This document shows, piece by piece, positions 44,792 to 56,487 of a DNA stretch of 64,000 bases. The notes beneath the pieces were generated by a model. That model had not been told where the DNA came from, ran no database searches, and saw only the letters and a program-made list of their open reading frames with translations. The stretch is from Anthoceros angustus (Eukaryota > Streptophyta > Anthocerotopsida > Anthocerotales > Anthocerotaceae), in the NCBI GenBank assembly GCA_010909165.1, contig MU008198.1, positions 340,216 through 404,215 of the forward strand. The letters run 5' to 3'. Each line of letters starts with the position of its first letter. Position 1 is the stretch's first letter. Both the position numbers and the translations under genes were made by a program.

Positions 44792-47058
44792 ATGACGAGG
44801 GTCGGGGTTGGATTCTGGCCGCTGCTGGCTGCAACCACTGCTCTGCTACTGCTTTGTGTCCCTGGTAAGTCGCGACTTCTGGCCAGATTGAGATAACAAT
44901 TTTGATATCAAGTTGTCTTTCCCGTTGCCAGTGTACTGAACCATCTGAGGCAACACTAATTCAGCTGCGGGACAGCCGACGAAGCCAGCAGCAATCTTCG
45001 TATTTGGCGACTCCTACGCGGACACTGGAAACAGCAATAAGACCCGTCCTGTCCAAAATTCCAGCTGGAAGTATCCGTACGGCATCACATGGCCCGGGCA
45101 TCCAGCAGGCCGCTATTCCAACGGCAAGGTCTCCACAGACTACCTAGGTAACTAGTCTATGTCGATTGCAGCATGCTTGAAAGTTCACAAAGCTTTAGAT
45201 CTTGAAAAGCTGAGCTTTCAGTTCTGTCCTTGTCCAAACACTCATCACCCATTCTGCATGTTGCTATGTGTCTGTGCTTGCAATCGTAGCTGAGTTGATC
45301 AGGCTTCCCCGTCCGAGGGCCTACCGATCCATAGGACGCAGGTCCAACCCAGGGGGCTTCCGCCAGGGCATCAACTTCGCCGTGGGAGGCGCAGGCGGGC
45401 TCCCGTACGACGACTTGCCCCCCATCTCCCAGCAGGTGGTCCAGCTGAAGGGCGTCTTGAGGCACCATCCCAATCTCTTCGACCTTCGGCGTTCTCTGGT
45501 TTTCCTCTTCGTCAGCGGCAACGACTACCTCTACACCGTGGCCCAAAATCCGTCTACAACACAGGCAGTAAGTGTTTTGTCACAAGCCTACTCACGATGC
45601 GTGGAAGTCGATTTGAAATAGGCATGGAGGAATGGAATTGACGGATCTCACCGATGCGGTGTGGTGAATTGAATCAGGATTTGATTGCGCTCGCAAACAG
45701 AGTGGTGGCAGGAATCGGAGACAACGTGGTGGCCCTCCACCAGGTCGGGTTCCGCTACTTCGCGCTGGGAAACCTGGAGCCAGTGGAATGCCTCCCGGTA
45801 TCCAATCCACAGGGCTACACTACCTGCAACCAAACCCTGCGGGAGCTGAGCGGCTACCATAACCAGCAGCTGCTCGCCGCCATAGCGCATCTCCGGACGT
45901 CGCTTCCAGGCTCCGAGATTGTGGAGCTGGACCTGCACAAAGCGTTCAGCTACGTCATCCAGTACCCGCGCTGGTTCGGTAATGAAGCCCTCTCCCTCCC
46001 TCTCATCAAGCGCATGCATTCCTCACTGCATGCAGCCGGCGCCTTGTTCTGCATGAAATTCTGTCCAGCATCACTCCCGTCTCATTTCTTCCAGGGCTCC
46101 GTGCATATCTCATCTCAAACTTGTTTCAGACGGTGGTGGCCTTGTTGTGAATGACATGCCTTGCAGGAATCAAGCAGCCGCTGGGAGCCTGCTGCCAGCC
46201 CGTGAACCAGTCGCACATCTGCGGGGACTACGATGCCAACAACAACCCTCTCTTCACAGTGTGCTCCAATCCTGAGGAGTGGTTCTTCTGGGACGCCATC
46301 CACCCGACCTCGGCGGGCTGGAGATCCGTCACCTCCCTCTTCTTCTCAGGCTTCAACGTCACGGCCCTGACGCCCAACCTCCTGTGCTGGCTCAACACGC
46401 TCGACCTGGGCGCCCCCCGTCCCAGATCATCCTTCACCCGCGGTAAGCCTTCCCCTTCGCTCCCCTCCTTCCACAATCCTGTCCAGCTGCATCCGAGCTG
46501 ATCACCAATTACCCCGTACTGAGCTACCCCTTCGGCGCGCCCCCGCTCTGTGCAGCCGAGTACGTCGCGCTCGCGTCCAGGCTCCTGCAAGCGGTGAAGA
46601 GGACCGGAGATTACCCGCAGCTGTTGCGCCTGGAGAGAGAGAAGAAGGCCACCCTGGCAGCGCTGCTCCACAGCAACCAGCTCCCAACCGGCGTGCTCAA
46701 CCGGCTGTGGCCGGTGACCGTCTTCCTTCCCACGGAGGCCGCGGTGGAGCGGGAGCTGGGGACGCAGTTCCTGCGCCAGACCCGGTTCCCGGCCGTGGCC
46801 ACCGAGATTGCTCTGCAGCAAGTGGTGTACGGCGCTTGGCCCCTGTCGCGGCTCACGGCCAGCCACGGCCTGTGGTTGGAGACTCTGGCAGGATACAGCG
46901 TGCAGGTGGTGGTGCGAGATGGCGTCGTTTACCTCTCCAGTGGCACGGCCAGGAAGAACGTCACCTTGGCTCGCCCTGATCTCTTCGTTGCTCGGGGCGT
47001 CGGGGTGGTTCACCAGACCACTTCCCTGCTCCTCCCTCCCCACTTATATTTCCCTTAG
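44792..47058 (+). CDS. Secreted GDSL esterase/lipase fused to a fasciclin (FAS1) domain
   Basis: Six exons (44792-44864, 44965-45147, 45290-45567, 45678-45978, 46167-46442, 46487-47058) join in frame to 560 residues. Exon 1 is a signal peptide (MTRVGVGFWPLLAATTALLL). Residues about 30-370 form a GDSL hydrolase with all blocks: FGDSYADTGN (Ser), NFAVGGAGG, SGNDY, and DAIHPTSAGW (Asp/His). From about residue 400 the last exon encodes a FAS1-like module: WPVTVFLPTEAAVERELG, ALQQVVYGAWPLSRL, LETLAGYSVQVVV, DLFVARGVGVVHQTTSLLLP. GDSL enzymes act on wall or cuticle esters; FAS1 domains mediate wall adhesion in arabinogalactan proteins. The fusion would tether an esterase in the wall (inference). 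Intron 5 is only 44 bases; skipping its splice would end the GDSL part early. No GPI signal is evident. Confidence 0.85.
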
Positions 47059-47146
47059 CCCACGGGTGTCGCACTTCTGTTTGTTGTAACACGATGGAAA
47101 ACGATAAGTGGGGTGTTTTGGTTTCTCTACTACCTATATGTATTGG

Positions 47147-47230
47147 ACAAATGGATAATTTATTCAGGTGAAAGAACGATGGACAGAGACAAATGGATGA
47201 TTTATTGAGGTGAAAGAATGATGGAAAGAG
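47147..47230. repeat. 42 bp tandem repeat x 2
   Basis: Two exact-length units, ACAAATGGATRATTTATT..GGTGAAAGAA..GATGGA..GAG, at 47147 and 47189, with five differences. They abut the 44 bp repeat and share the GATGGAAAGAG end with it. Confidence 0.95.
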
Positions 47231-47365
47231 ACCATCTAAGAGGGACAACAAATGGGGACCTGGGGTGGAAAGAGACCATCTAAGAGGGACAACAAATGGG
47301 GACCCGGGGTGGAAAGAGACCATCTAAGAGGGACAACAAATGGGGACCCGGGGGTCGGGAGTGAA
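47231..47365. repeat. 44 bp tandem repeat x 3
   Basis: Units start ACCATCTAAGAGGGACAAC at 47231, 47275 and 47319; the third is altered at its end. Located about 170 bases after the GDSL-FAS1 stop, probably in or just past its 3' UTR. Confidence 0.95.
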
Positions 47366-47579
47366 GAGGAGCAACTGAGCTCCCTACCTAGTGACAAACT
47401 GCACCCACAACAATGTCATATGCAGGTAGAATAAACGGCCTGCAAACCATGGAGGAAGAGGAAAAGGCATCACCCACCGTCGTCGCCTTATGGAGAATCG
47501 CCATTGAGAGCGCCCGTTGAAGAGCAATAGAAACCCGCCGGAAGTATGCCGTGAAGTACGAGAGGGACATGCACTATGC
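47366..47579. other. No gene recognised
   Basis: A short GC-balanced stretch leading into the reverse-transcriptase-derived array; open frames on both strands, none recognised. Confidence 0.4.
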
Positions 47580-49330
47580 CTCACAAGATGGTAAGCTTTG
47601 GCACAAGACTTGATGAATTTGTCAAAGTCCTCACCATTGCCCCATACGCTTTAGAGCAAGCGGATAAAGAGGTGGCCCGCTTGCATCCCGCTATACTTGA
47701 CCTTGAGAGTCAGACGGCAAGGACGGTGGTGATGACTGCGAGGTGGCGCCACGCGTGTGGTCAAGAACCACTACATCCGCCACCACAACCTCGTCGCCAC
47801 GACAAGGTATAAGTCCGCCTCGATTGAACGACCGTAAGAAGAGTATACTCCCGCCTCCTCCAGCCATATAGCCACTTTCGCGAGCAATGGCAAACATGAC
47901 GCCACGGATGGCGCTGAGTGGCAATGCGGCGACTGGGGACAACGAGCAAGGTGGACACCGAGACGCCAAGAGCAGAGCCGCACTCACAAGTGAGGAGCCA
48001 AGAAGCCACAGCCGGAGTAGGCCGAGACGGAATCGCATCGCAAAGAGTGAAGGTGGTGGTGCGATGTGAAATCCTGATGCATGGGCGGGCCAAGAGCCAA
48101 GCACCCGCCTCCTTCCTGCAACAAGAGCGAGCCGCCTAGTGGACCTGGAGATGGAGGGGTCCCGGAGGATGATCAAAAGCTCGGCCGAGCCGCTCGAGTA
48201 GAGATGCCTCGCGCATGGTAAGCTTTGGCACAAGACTTGATGAATTTGTCAAAGTCCTCACCATTGCCCCATACGCTTTAGAGCAAGCGGATAAAGAGGT
48301 GGCCCGCTTGCATCCCGCTATACTTATGACCTTGAGAGCCGACGCAAGCACCGACGGTTGGTGATGACTGCGAGGTGGCGCCACGCGGTGGTCAGAACCA
48401 CTACATCCGCCACCACAACCTCGTCGCCACGACAAGGTATAAGTCCGCCTCGATTGAACGACCAGAAGAAGAGTATACTCCCGCCTCCTCCAGCCATATA
48501 GCCACTAAAGCAATGGCAAACATGACGCCACGGATGGCGCTGAGTGGCAATGCGGCGACTTCGTGGGGACAACGAGCAAGGTGGACACCGAGACGCCAAG
48601 AGCAGAGCCGCACTCACAAGTGAGGAGCCAAGAAGCCACAGCCGGAGTATCTTTGTGAAATCTGAGAGGACACCTGCACTATACTGCAGCGCATGGTAAG
48701 CTTTGGCACAAGACTTGATGAATTTGTCAAAGTCCTCACCATTGCCCCATACGCTTTAGAGCAAGCGGGATAAAGAGGTGGCCCGCTTGCATCCCGCTAT
48801 ACTTATGACCTTGAGAGCGCGCACGGCGGCCTGACGGTTGGTGATGACTGGCGGAGGTGGCGTCACGTCGGTCGGTAACCACTACATCCGCCACCACAAC
48901 ACAGTCGCCACGACAAGGTATAAGTCCGCCTCGATTGAACGACCAGAAGAAGAGTATACTCCCGCCTCCTCCAGCCATATAGCCACTTTCGCGAGCAATG
49001 GCAAACATGACGCCACGGATGGCGCTGAGTGGCAATGCGGCGACTCGTGGGGACAACGAGCAAGGTGGACACCGAGACGCCAAGAGCAGAGCCGCACTCA
49101 CAAGTGAGGCGAAGAAGCCACAGCCGGAGTAGGCCGAGACGGAATCGCATCGCAAAGAGTGAAGGTGGTTGGTGCGATGTGAAATCCTGATGCATGGGCG
49201 GGCCAAGAGCCAAGCACCGCCTCCTTCCTGCAACAAGAGCGAGCCGCCTAGTGGACCTGGAGATGGAGGGGTCCCGGAGGATGATCAAAAGCTCGGCCGA
49301 GCCGCTCGAGTAGAGATGCCTCGCAATCCC
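47580..49330. repeat. Three tandem copies of the array's left module
   Basis: GGTAAGCTTTGGCACAAG followed by GAATTTGTCAAAGTCCTCACC begins at about 47590, 48219 and 48695. The units share ATAAGTCCGCCTCGATTGAACG, ATATAGCCACT and GGACACCGAGACGCC; the middle one is shortened at its right end (stops after CACAGCCGGAGTA near 48648). Differences are small insertions and losses of 2-12 bases more than substitutions. Confidence 0.85.
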
Positions 49331-50806
49331 TAAAGCCATCTGATAAATGTAGAGAAAGGAGGGAAGTCCTTCCGAGCATCCGCCGATAACATGTCTCCGG
49401 CCCGCCTCAAGGACGATTGAGAGAGAAGGTTCCCTCCTCCACACTTGATACGAGATCCTCGAGAAAGGGCTTGTCATGGAGGATGAAACGGGAAGCCAAG
49501 GCAGGCAGAGGGCCCAACTCCCAAGAAAGCCGGGAAGAGACCTCGATGAGAGCACCCCACGCCCAAATTGCACAGTGGATGCTTGCCACCAGACGCCCTG
49601 TGGCACTCAAAAGCCCCGAGCCCAAGATGTCCCCAAGAGTATCCATAATCTTCAGATCAAACCCCGAGCCGGACAAAAGGACCGAGACTGAGGCAGACGG
49701 ATGAGGTACCTGTGGCGCCTAGCAAAAAGGAAAGGATTCCAAAGGCCACCCGAGCATCCTCCAAAGAAAGGAGGTCTTCAATATGGGAGAGGTCCTCTGC
49801 AAGGGCCTTGTCCAGAAGCTCCCAATGAAGTCTGGGAACCAAAGGGGACCCCAAGAACTGCATCAAGAGCCGAGCAATCTCCCAGCAGAAACCGCAGAGT
49901 AGGCGTGATCCCCGACGGAGACCACGCTGCACTTGGACATCTTGACCTTCAAGCCCACCAACGAAAGCTCTAAGAGAATATCTCAAAGGCCTCCTTGACT
50001 TTGTCCCTGTGCCCGAGGATGTGAGAATCGCCAACGAAGGGAAGACACACTGGCTGGAGAGGGCGGCCCAGACAGGCCCTATAGTGAGCAATAGCGAAGA
50101 GAGCACCAGCGGTCGCCTTGCTCGGTACCGTGGCCGATTCCAAGACGAGACGGCAAACTCAAGAGACGTTTGTGCCGGTAGTAGAGGTTGGAGGACCTCC
50201 GTAGAAGCACCGGACAAAGGGTATAAGACTCAGACGCCGCCAAGATCCCTAAGCTCCTCAAAGATGACGCCCGGAAATGGTATTGAAGGCGCTCGACATC
50301 CACCGTAAGACTACCCAATCCGGGTGGGTATCAAGGCAAGCTTTCACCCCTAGCACCATGCATCAGCCTGAGTGGCAATGCCAAATTGAAGGGGTTGAAG
50401 TGCCGGAGAAGGGAGCGGCATCAGAGGGCGATAGTGCGGCCGAGTAGCCGCATGAAGGCCTCCCAACCGCGAGTGGGCGACGCCGAGTGAAGGTGCTTGT
50501 CCATAGCGACAAGCCTACTAGCCGCAAGAACAAATCCGGTGAGGCATCTCTCCACGAGCCACCGCAGCAGAGAAAAGAGCTCGAAAGCCGCTAGATGGAT
50601 CTTCGGGAGAAAGAGGTCCCTAAGGTGTTCGAACACCATTCCCGACAAACCGCAGATGAAAGACGAGGGGTTGTGGAGAGAGCTGAGCAAAAGCCGCCCG
50701 TGGGAGAAGGGATCCTCGGGACATAGTCGGATATGTCCGGGAATGGCATCCTTAGGTGGCGGATGGAGGGCAGAGGGCAATTGTCTCTTCAAGCGGAGGC
50801 CGAGGC

Positions 50807-52229
50807 AGATCGCATCGCAGAGTGAAGGTGGTTGGTGCGATGTGAAATCCCGTATGCATGGGCGGGCCAAGAGCCAAGCACCGCCTCCTTCCTGTAACAA
50901 GAGCGAGCCGCCTAGTGGACCTGGAGATGGAGGGGTCCCGGAGGATGATCAAAAGCTCGGCCGAGCCGCTCGAGTAGAGATGCCTCGCAATCCCTAAAGC
51001 CATCGATGATAAATGTAGAGAAAGGAGGGAAGTCCTTCCGAGCATCCGCCGATAACATGTCTCCGGCCCGCCTCAAGGACGATTGAGAGAGAAGGTTCCC
51101 TCCTCCACACTTGATACGAGATCCTCGAGAAAGGGCTTGTCATGGAGGATGAAACGGGAAGCCAAGGCAGGCAGAGGGCCCAACTCCCAAGAAAGCCGCC
51201 GGGAAGAGACCTCGATGAGAGCCCCACGCCCAAATTGCACAGTGGATGCTTGCAGGCGGGCAGGCAGGCACTCAAAAGCCCCGAGCCCAAGATGTCCCCA
51301 AGAGTATCCATAATCTTCAGATCAAACCCCGAGCCGGACAAAAGGACCGAGACTGAGGCAGACGGATGAGGTACCAGGCGCCTAGCAAAGCAGAAGGAAA
51401 GGATTCCAAAGGCCACAGGCATCCTCCAAAGAAAGGAGGTCTTCAATATGGGAGAGGTCCTCTGCAAGGGCCTTGTCCAGAAGCTCCCAATGAAGTCGGG
51501 GAACCAAAGGGGACCCCAAGAACTGCATCAAGAGCCGAGCAATCTCCCAGCAGAAACCGCAGAGTAGGCGTGATCCCCGACGGGACCGCTGCACTTGGAC
51601 ATCTTGACCTTCAAGCCCACCAACGAAAGCTCGAAGAGAATATCTCAAAGGCCTCCTTGACTTTGTCCCTGTGCCCGAGGATGTGAGAATCGCCCCGCCA
51701 ACGAAGGGAAGACACACAGGCTGGAGAGGGCGGCCCAGACAGGCCCTATAGTGAGCAATAGCGAAGAGAGCACTAGCGGTCGCCTTGCTCGGTACCGTGG
51801 CCGATTCCAAGACGAGACGAAACTCAAGAGACGTTCAGGCCGGTAGTAGAGGTTGGAGGACCTCCGTAGAAGCACCGGACAAAGGGTATAAGACTCAGAC
51901 GCCGCCAAGATCCCTAAGCTCCTCAAAGATGACGCCCGGAAATGGTATTGAAGGCGCTCGACATCCACCGTAAGACTACCCAATCCGGGTGGGTATCAAG
52001 GCAAGCCACCCCTAGCACCATGCACTCAGCCCCTGAGTGGCAATGCCAAATTGAAGGGGTTGAAGTGCCGGAGAAGGGAGCGCATCAGAGGCGATAGTGC
52101 GGCCGAGTAGCCGCATGAAGGCCTCCCAACCGCGAGTGGGCGACGCCGAGAAGTGTGCTTGTCCATAGCGAAGCCTACTAGCCGCAAGAACAACCGGTGA
52201 GGCATCTCTCCACGAGCCACCGCAGAGAA
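50807..52229. repeat. Array segment repeating 49140-50580
   Basis: At 50807 the sequence jumps from GGAGGCCGAG back to CAGATCGCATCGCAGAGTGAAGG (equivalent to 49140). It then runs in parallel to about 52229, where GAAAAGAGCTCGG joins AAGAGAATATCTC. Parallelism includes the FLGSWALCLPW and LPFVGDSHILG coding pieces. Confidence 0.85.
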
Positions 52230-54640
52230 AAGAGCTCGGAAGAGAATATCTCAAAGGCCTCCTTGACTTTGTCCCTGTGCCCGAGGATGTGAGAATCGCC
52301 AACGAAGGGAAGACACAGCTGCTGGAGAGGGCGGCCCAGACAGGCCCTATAGTGAGCAATAGCGAAGAGAGCACCGCCTAGCGGTCGCCTTGCTCGGTAC
52401 CGTGGCCGATTCCAAGACGAGACGGCAAACTCAAGAGACGTTTGTGCCGGTAGTAGAGGTTGGAGGACCTCCGTAGAAGCACCGGACAAGGTATAAGACT
52501 CAGACGCCGCCAAGATCCCTAAGCTCCTCAAAGATGACGCCCGGAAATGGTATTGAAGGCGCTCGACATCCACCGTAAGACTACCCAATCCGGGTGGGTA
52601 TCAAGGCAAGCCACCCCTAGCACCATGCACTCAGCCCTGAGTGGCAATGCCAAATTGAAGGGGTTGAAGTGCCGGAGAAGGGAGCGCATCAGAGGCGATA
52701 GTGCGGCCGAGTAGCCGCATGAAGGCCTCCCAACCGCGAGTGGGCGACGCCGAGAAGTGTGCTTGTCCATAGCGAAGCCTACTAGCCGCAAGAACAACCG
52801 GTGAGGCATCTCTCCACGAGCCACCGCAGAGAAAAGAGCTCGGAAAGCCGCTAGATGGATCTTCGGGAGAAAGAGGTCCCTAAGGTGTTCGAACACCATT
52901 CCCGACAAACCGCAGATGAAAGACGAGGGGTTGTGGAGAGAGAGCAAAAGCCGCCCGTCCAGTGGAGAAGGGATCCTCCGGCAAAGGGAGGTCTTCAATA
53001 TGGGAGAGGTCCTCTGCAAGGGCCTTGTCCAGAAGCTCCCAATGAAGTCGGGGAACCAAAGGGGACCCCAAGAACTGCATCAAGAGCCGAGCAATCTCCC
53101 AGCAGAAACCGCAGAGTAGGCGTGATCCCCGACGGGACCGCTGCACTTGGACATCTTGACCTTCAAGCCCACCAACGAAAGCTCTAAGAGAATATCTCAA
53201 AGGCCTCCTTGACTTTGTCCCTGTGCCCGAGGATGTGAGAATCGCCCGCCAACGAAGGGAAGACACACAGGCTGGAGAGGGCGGCCCAGACAGGCCCTAT
53301 AGTGAGCAATAGCGAAGAGAGCACTAGCGGTCGCCTTGCTCGGTACCGTGGCCGATTCCAAGACGAGACGAAACTCAAGAGACGTTCAGGCCGGTAGTAG
53401 AGGTTGGAGGACCTCCGTAGAAGCACCGGACAAAGGGTATAAGACTCAGACGCCGCCAAGATCCCTAAGCTCCTCAAAGATGACGCCCGGAAATGGTATT
53501 GAAGGCGCTCGACATCCACCGTAAGACTACCCAATCCGGGTGGGTATCAAGGCAAGCCACCCCTAGCACCATGCACTCAGCCCTGAGTGGCAATGCCAAA
53601 TTGAAGGGGTTGAAGTGCCGGAGAAGGGAGCGCATCAGAGGCGATAGTGCGGCCGAGTAGCCGCATGAAGGCCTCCCAACCGCGAGTGGGCGACGCCGAG
53701 AAGTGTGCTTGTCCATAGCGAAGCCTACTAGCCGCAAGAACAACCGGTGAGGCATCTCTCCACGAGCCACCGCAGAGAAAAGAGCTCGGAAGAGAATATC
53801 TCAAAGGCCTCCTTGACTTTGTCCCTGTGCCCGAGGATGTGAGAATCGCCAACGAAGGGAAGACACAGCTGCTGGAGAGGGCGGCCCAGACAGGCCCTAT
53901 AGTGAGCAATAGCGAAGAGAGCACCGCCTAGCGGTCGCCTTGCTCGGTACCGTGGCCGATTCCAAGACGAGACGGCAAACTCAAGAGACGTTTGTGCCGG
54001 TAGTAGAGGTTGGAGGACCTCCGTAGAAGCACCGGACAAAGGGTATAAGACTCAGACGCCGCCAAGATCCCTAAGCTCCTCAAAGATGACGCCCGGAAAT
54101 GGTATTGAAGGCGTTCTCGACATCCACATAAGACTACCCAATCCGGGTGGGTATCAAGGCAAGCTTTCACCCCTAGCACCACGGACTCACGGCCCGGGTA
54201 TGCCAAATTGAAGGGGTTGAAGTGCCGGAGAAGGAGGCGGCTGCGAGGCGATAGTGCGGCCGAGTAGCCGCATGAAGGCCTCCCAACCGCGAGTGGGCGA
54301 CGCCGAGTGAAGGTGCTTGTCCATAGCGAAGCCTACTAGGCTGCAAAGAGTGAAATCCGGTGAGGCATCTCTCCACGAGCCACCGCAGCAGCCAGAGAAA
54401 AGAGCTCTGGAAAGCCGCTGGATGGATCTTCGGGAGAAAGAGGTCCCTAAGGTGTTCGAACACCATTCCCGACAAACCGCAGATGAAAGACGAGGGGTTG
54501 TGGAGAGCGAGCAAAAGCCGCCCGTCCAGTGGAGAAGGGATCCTCGGGACATAGTCGGATATGTCCGGGAATGGCATCCTTAGGTGGCGGATGGAGGCAC
54601 ATAGGGCAGCAATTGTCTCTTCAAGCGGAGGCCGAGGGAC
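52230..54640. repeat. Array segments with reused junctions
   Basis: The join GAGCTCGG to AAGAGAATATCTCAAAGG occurs at about 52230 and again, identically, near 53790. A further join near 52977 (GGATCCTCCGGCAAA to GGGAGGTCTTCAATATGG) starts another copy. The 1,560 bp between the two identical joins therefore behaves as a repeat unit made of two already partial copies. Confidence 0.8.
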
Positions 54641-55230
54641 GGGTCAAGAGCCCTAGCAACATGGCATATTCACCCACTTTGGCCAAGCAACCCGAGGTTT
54701 GTTGCATTACCCGCACTGCTCCAACCGGCCGATTCCGCCCGGACTTGGCAAAGACGCACGCCTCCTCCTCAAGAGCCGCCTACCGCCACCAAACGTCAAG
54801 ACGGCTAGCAACTTCACGGTGCCCAGAAGCCCCTCCTAGTGCACCGAAGACACCATCGGGGGAGAAGAAGGAGGAGGCACCAAGCTAACTCATCCCGGGG
54901 ATCGAGCGCAAGGCGATCTAGGGAAGACGAAATGCCAGACGGCATCATCGTGAAGGTGCCGAGGAAGCCTGCGGAAGATGCGCGGACATGGAAAGCGGGT
55001 TTCGAACATCCCAAGGATGTGATCCAGCGACCGCAACCATTCCCAGGAAGAAAGAGGCACCACAAGGAGAAAGCTCACTGGCGGGCCGGGCGTGGAGGAG
55101 GTCGCACAGGCACTTGGGCAGCCTGTAGTCCGGTCGAAATCTTTATGCATGTGCCCGAGGTGAGTTTTCACCCCTTGGCCTTGTGATGAGTTGAGCATGA
55201 TCGACAAGGAGTGTCCTTGACAGTCACGGA
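54641..55230. other. No gene recognised; right flank of the RT array
   Basis: GC-rich DNA with open frames on both strands (plus 54839-55186, minus 54890-55207), rich in Arg, Gly and Pro codons, with no recognisable domain. A plus-strand piece DEMPDGIIVKVPRKPAED looks protein-like. It could be the edge of the retroelement or a host scrap. Confidence 0.3.
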
Positions 55231-55877
55231 GGGTGTGGATCGCCCCATTGGATGGGGGACGAAAAGGTATTTAGTTGTTTTCTTCTCCAATGCTTACAGT
55301 ACATGGACAGAAATTGGTGCTAGGACAAACCAAGACTAAGATTTTGTGTGATTTTAGCTCAAGTATTTGTTATTAGTATCCACTAACAAGCCGTCTTCTA
55401 CGAAATAATGCACCTCACGGTGCAATTTTTTGAAGGGGGTACACTTTGGAAATCCTTGGGGCACACTGAGATGTTTCCATTGAAATCCTTAACTAACCTT
55501 AGCTTGTGTAAGTCTCCTTGAAAGCATACAGAATGAATTATTATTTAAATTAATTAGATAGATATATAATTATATAAGTAAATATAAATATTTTATATTG
55601 AATAAAATATTATTTTATTTATTCAAAACATATCTTCTTTAATGGGACTTCATGCTGATTCTGAGTTCTACCTACAATGAATTATCCATCCTATCTTCAT
55701 AAGATAGATAAAAATTTAAGAGAAACCATTGATTGCAAAATGGCTATCTATCTTGACCCATAATTGATTGGAGCTATGGGTATGAATTATAAGTTAACTA
55801 TATTTCAAGGAAAAAGAGTGACATTCTTAAATACACTCTTCCCAAATTAGGAAATATTTTTATTACACATGTGAGTT

Positions 55878-56487
55878 ATGGCAGCAGACACAGGTAACGT
55901 GCACTCCATTCATACACCAGAGGAGTGGCATGCAAAGTTAAAAGAAGCTGCACAAATTCATCGAATTGTAAGTAATATCTTTTCTAGAAGCATATATGTG
56001 ACCTTTATAAACATTCAATAAGGAGTGAAATTCTCAAAGAATACTTAGCGTATCATGTTTAGCATATTCATTTCATAATTCAATTTTATTCTAAAATTCC
56101 TTGTGCATAGATTGTAGTTGACTTTACTGCCACCTGGTGCGGGCCTTGTAAATTTATGGCTCCTTATTTTGTTGAGCTTTCAAAGAAATTTCCTGAAATT
56201 ATTTTCTTGAAAGTTGACGTAGATGAGCTCAATGTGAGTAAACAAATTATTGAGAAGCATTCTTTCAATCTAACGTAGGACCTCTTGCTTGCTCTACAAA
56301 ATCTAGACTATTGACACTAATTGTTGTTGATAACCTAAATAATCTATAGGATATCGCAGTGAAGTGGGATGTGCAAGCAATGCCCAGCTTCATTTTTATC
56401 AAGGACCAAAAGGAGGTTGATAAGCTTGTAGGAGCAAGCAAGGAAGAATTAGATAAAAAGTGTCGATTTTTCTCACAACAACATTAA
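55878..56487 (+). CDS. h-type thioredoxin
   Basis: A small dithiol-disulfide oxidoreductase, likely cytosolic as no targeting peptide is present. Three exons, 55878-55967, 56111-56233 and 56350-56487, give 116 residues, normal for the family. Landmarks: [17 protein letters not shown] with the redox-active [29 protein letters not shown] with the cis-proline, and [15 protein letters not shown], which is typical of plant h-type thioredoxins. Exon 1 ends right before IVVDF and exon 2 ends after DELN, the usual plant h-type intron sites (as I recall the family). Codon use is AT-rich like the surrounding island. Introns are 143 and 116 bases with clear GT/AG ends. It looks intact. Confidence 0.92.

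Larger units (their letters stand above)
47580..54640 (-). mobile_element. Mosaic array of broken non-LTR retrotransposon reverse transcriptase copies
   Basis: On the minus strand, in several frames, the recurring pieces spell a LINE-like reverse transcriptase. In N-to-C order: CLDTHPDWVVLR with FNTISGRHL, GHGTEQGD then LFAIAHYRACLGRP, LPFVGDSHILGH with KVKEAFEIF, QFLGSPLVPRLHWELLD, IMDTLGDILGSGLLS and FLGSWALCLPWLP. The HPDWVVL block occurs about five times (near 50320, 51985, 52590, 53540 and 54140). The catalytic xxDD box appears as VGDS, so one aspartate is lost. Frames are short and shifted in every copy. Pieces are joined in a shuffled tandem order (see separate entries). It is dead as an element. 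No poly(A) tail, endonuclease domain or clean ends were found. Confidence 0.65.

Noticed and set aside
45157-45546. 129-codon minus-strand open frame
   Set aside because: It is antisense to exon 3 of the GDSL-FAS1 gene, which encodes the conserved NFAVGGAGG and SGNDY blocks.
46228-47043. 271-codon minus-strand open frame
   Set aside because: It is opposite the last two exons of the GDSL-FAS1 gene in GC-rich DNA where stop codons are rare; composition is His/Arg/Gly-biased and nothing is recognised.
48863-49606. 247-codon minus-strand open frame as an intact gene
   Set aside because: It is made of repeated array modules and a shifted reverse transcriptase piece; equivalent frames in other copies are broken, so I treat it as retroelement debris.
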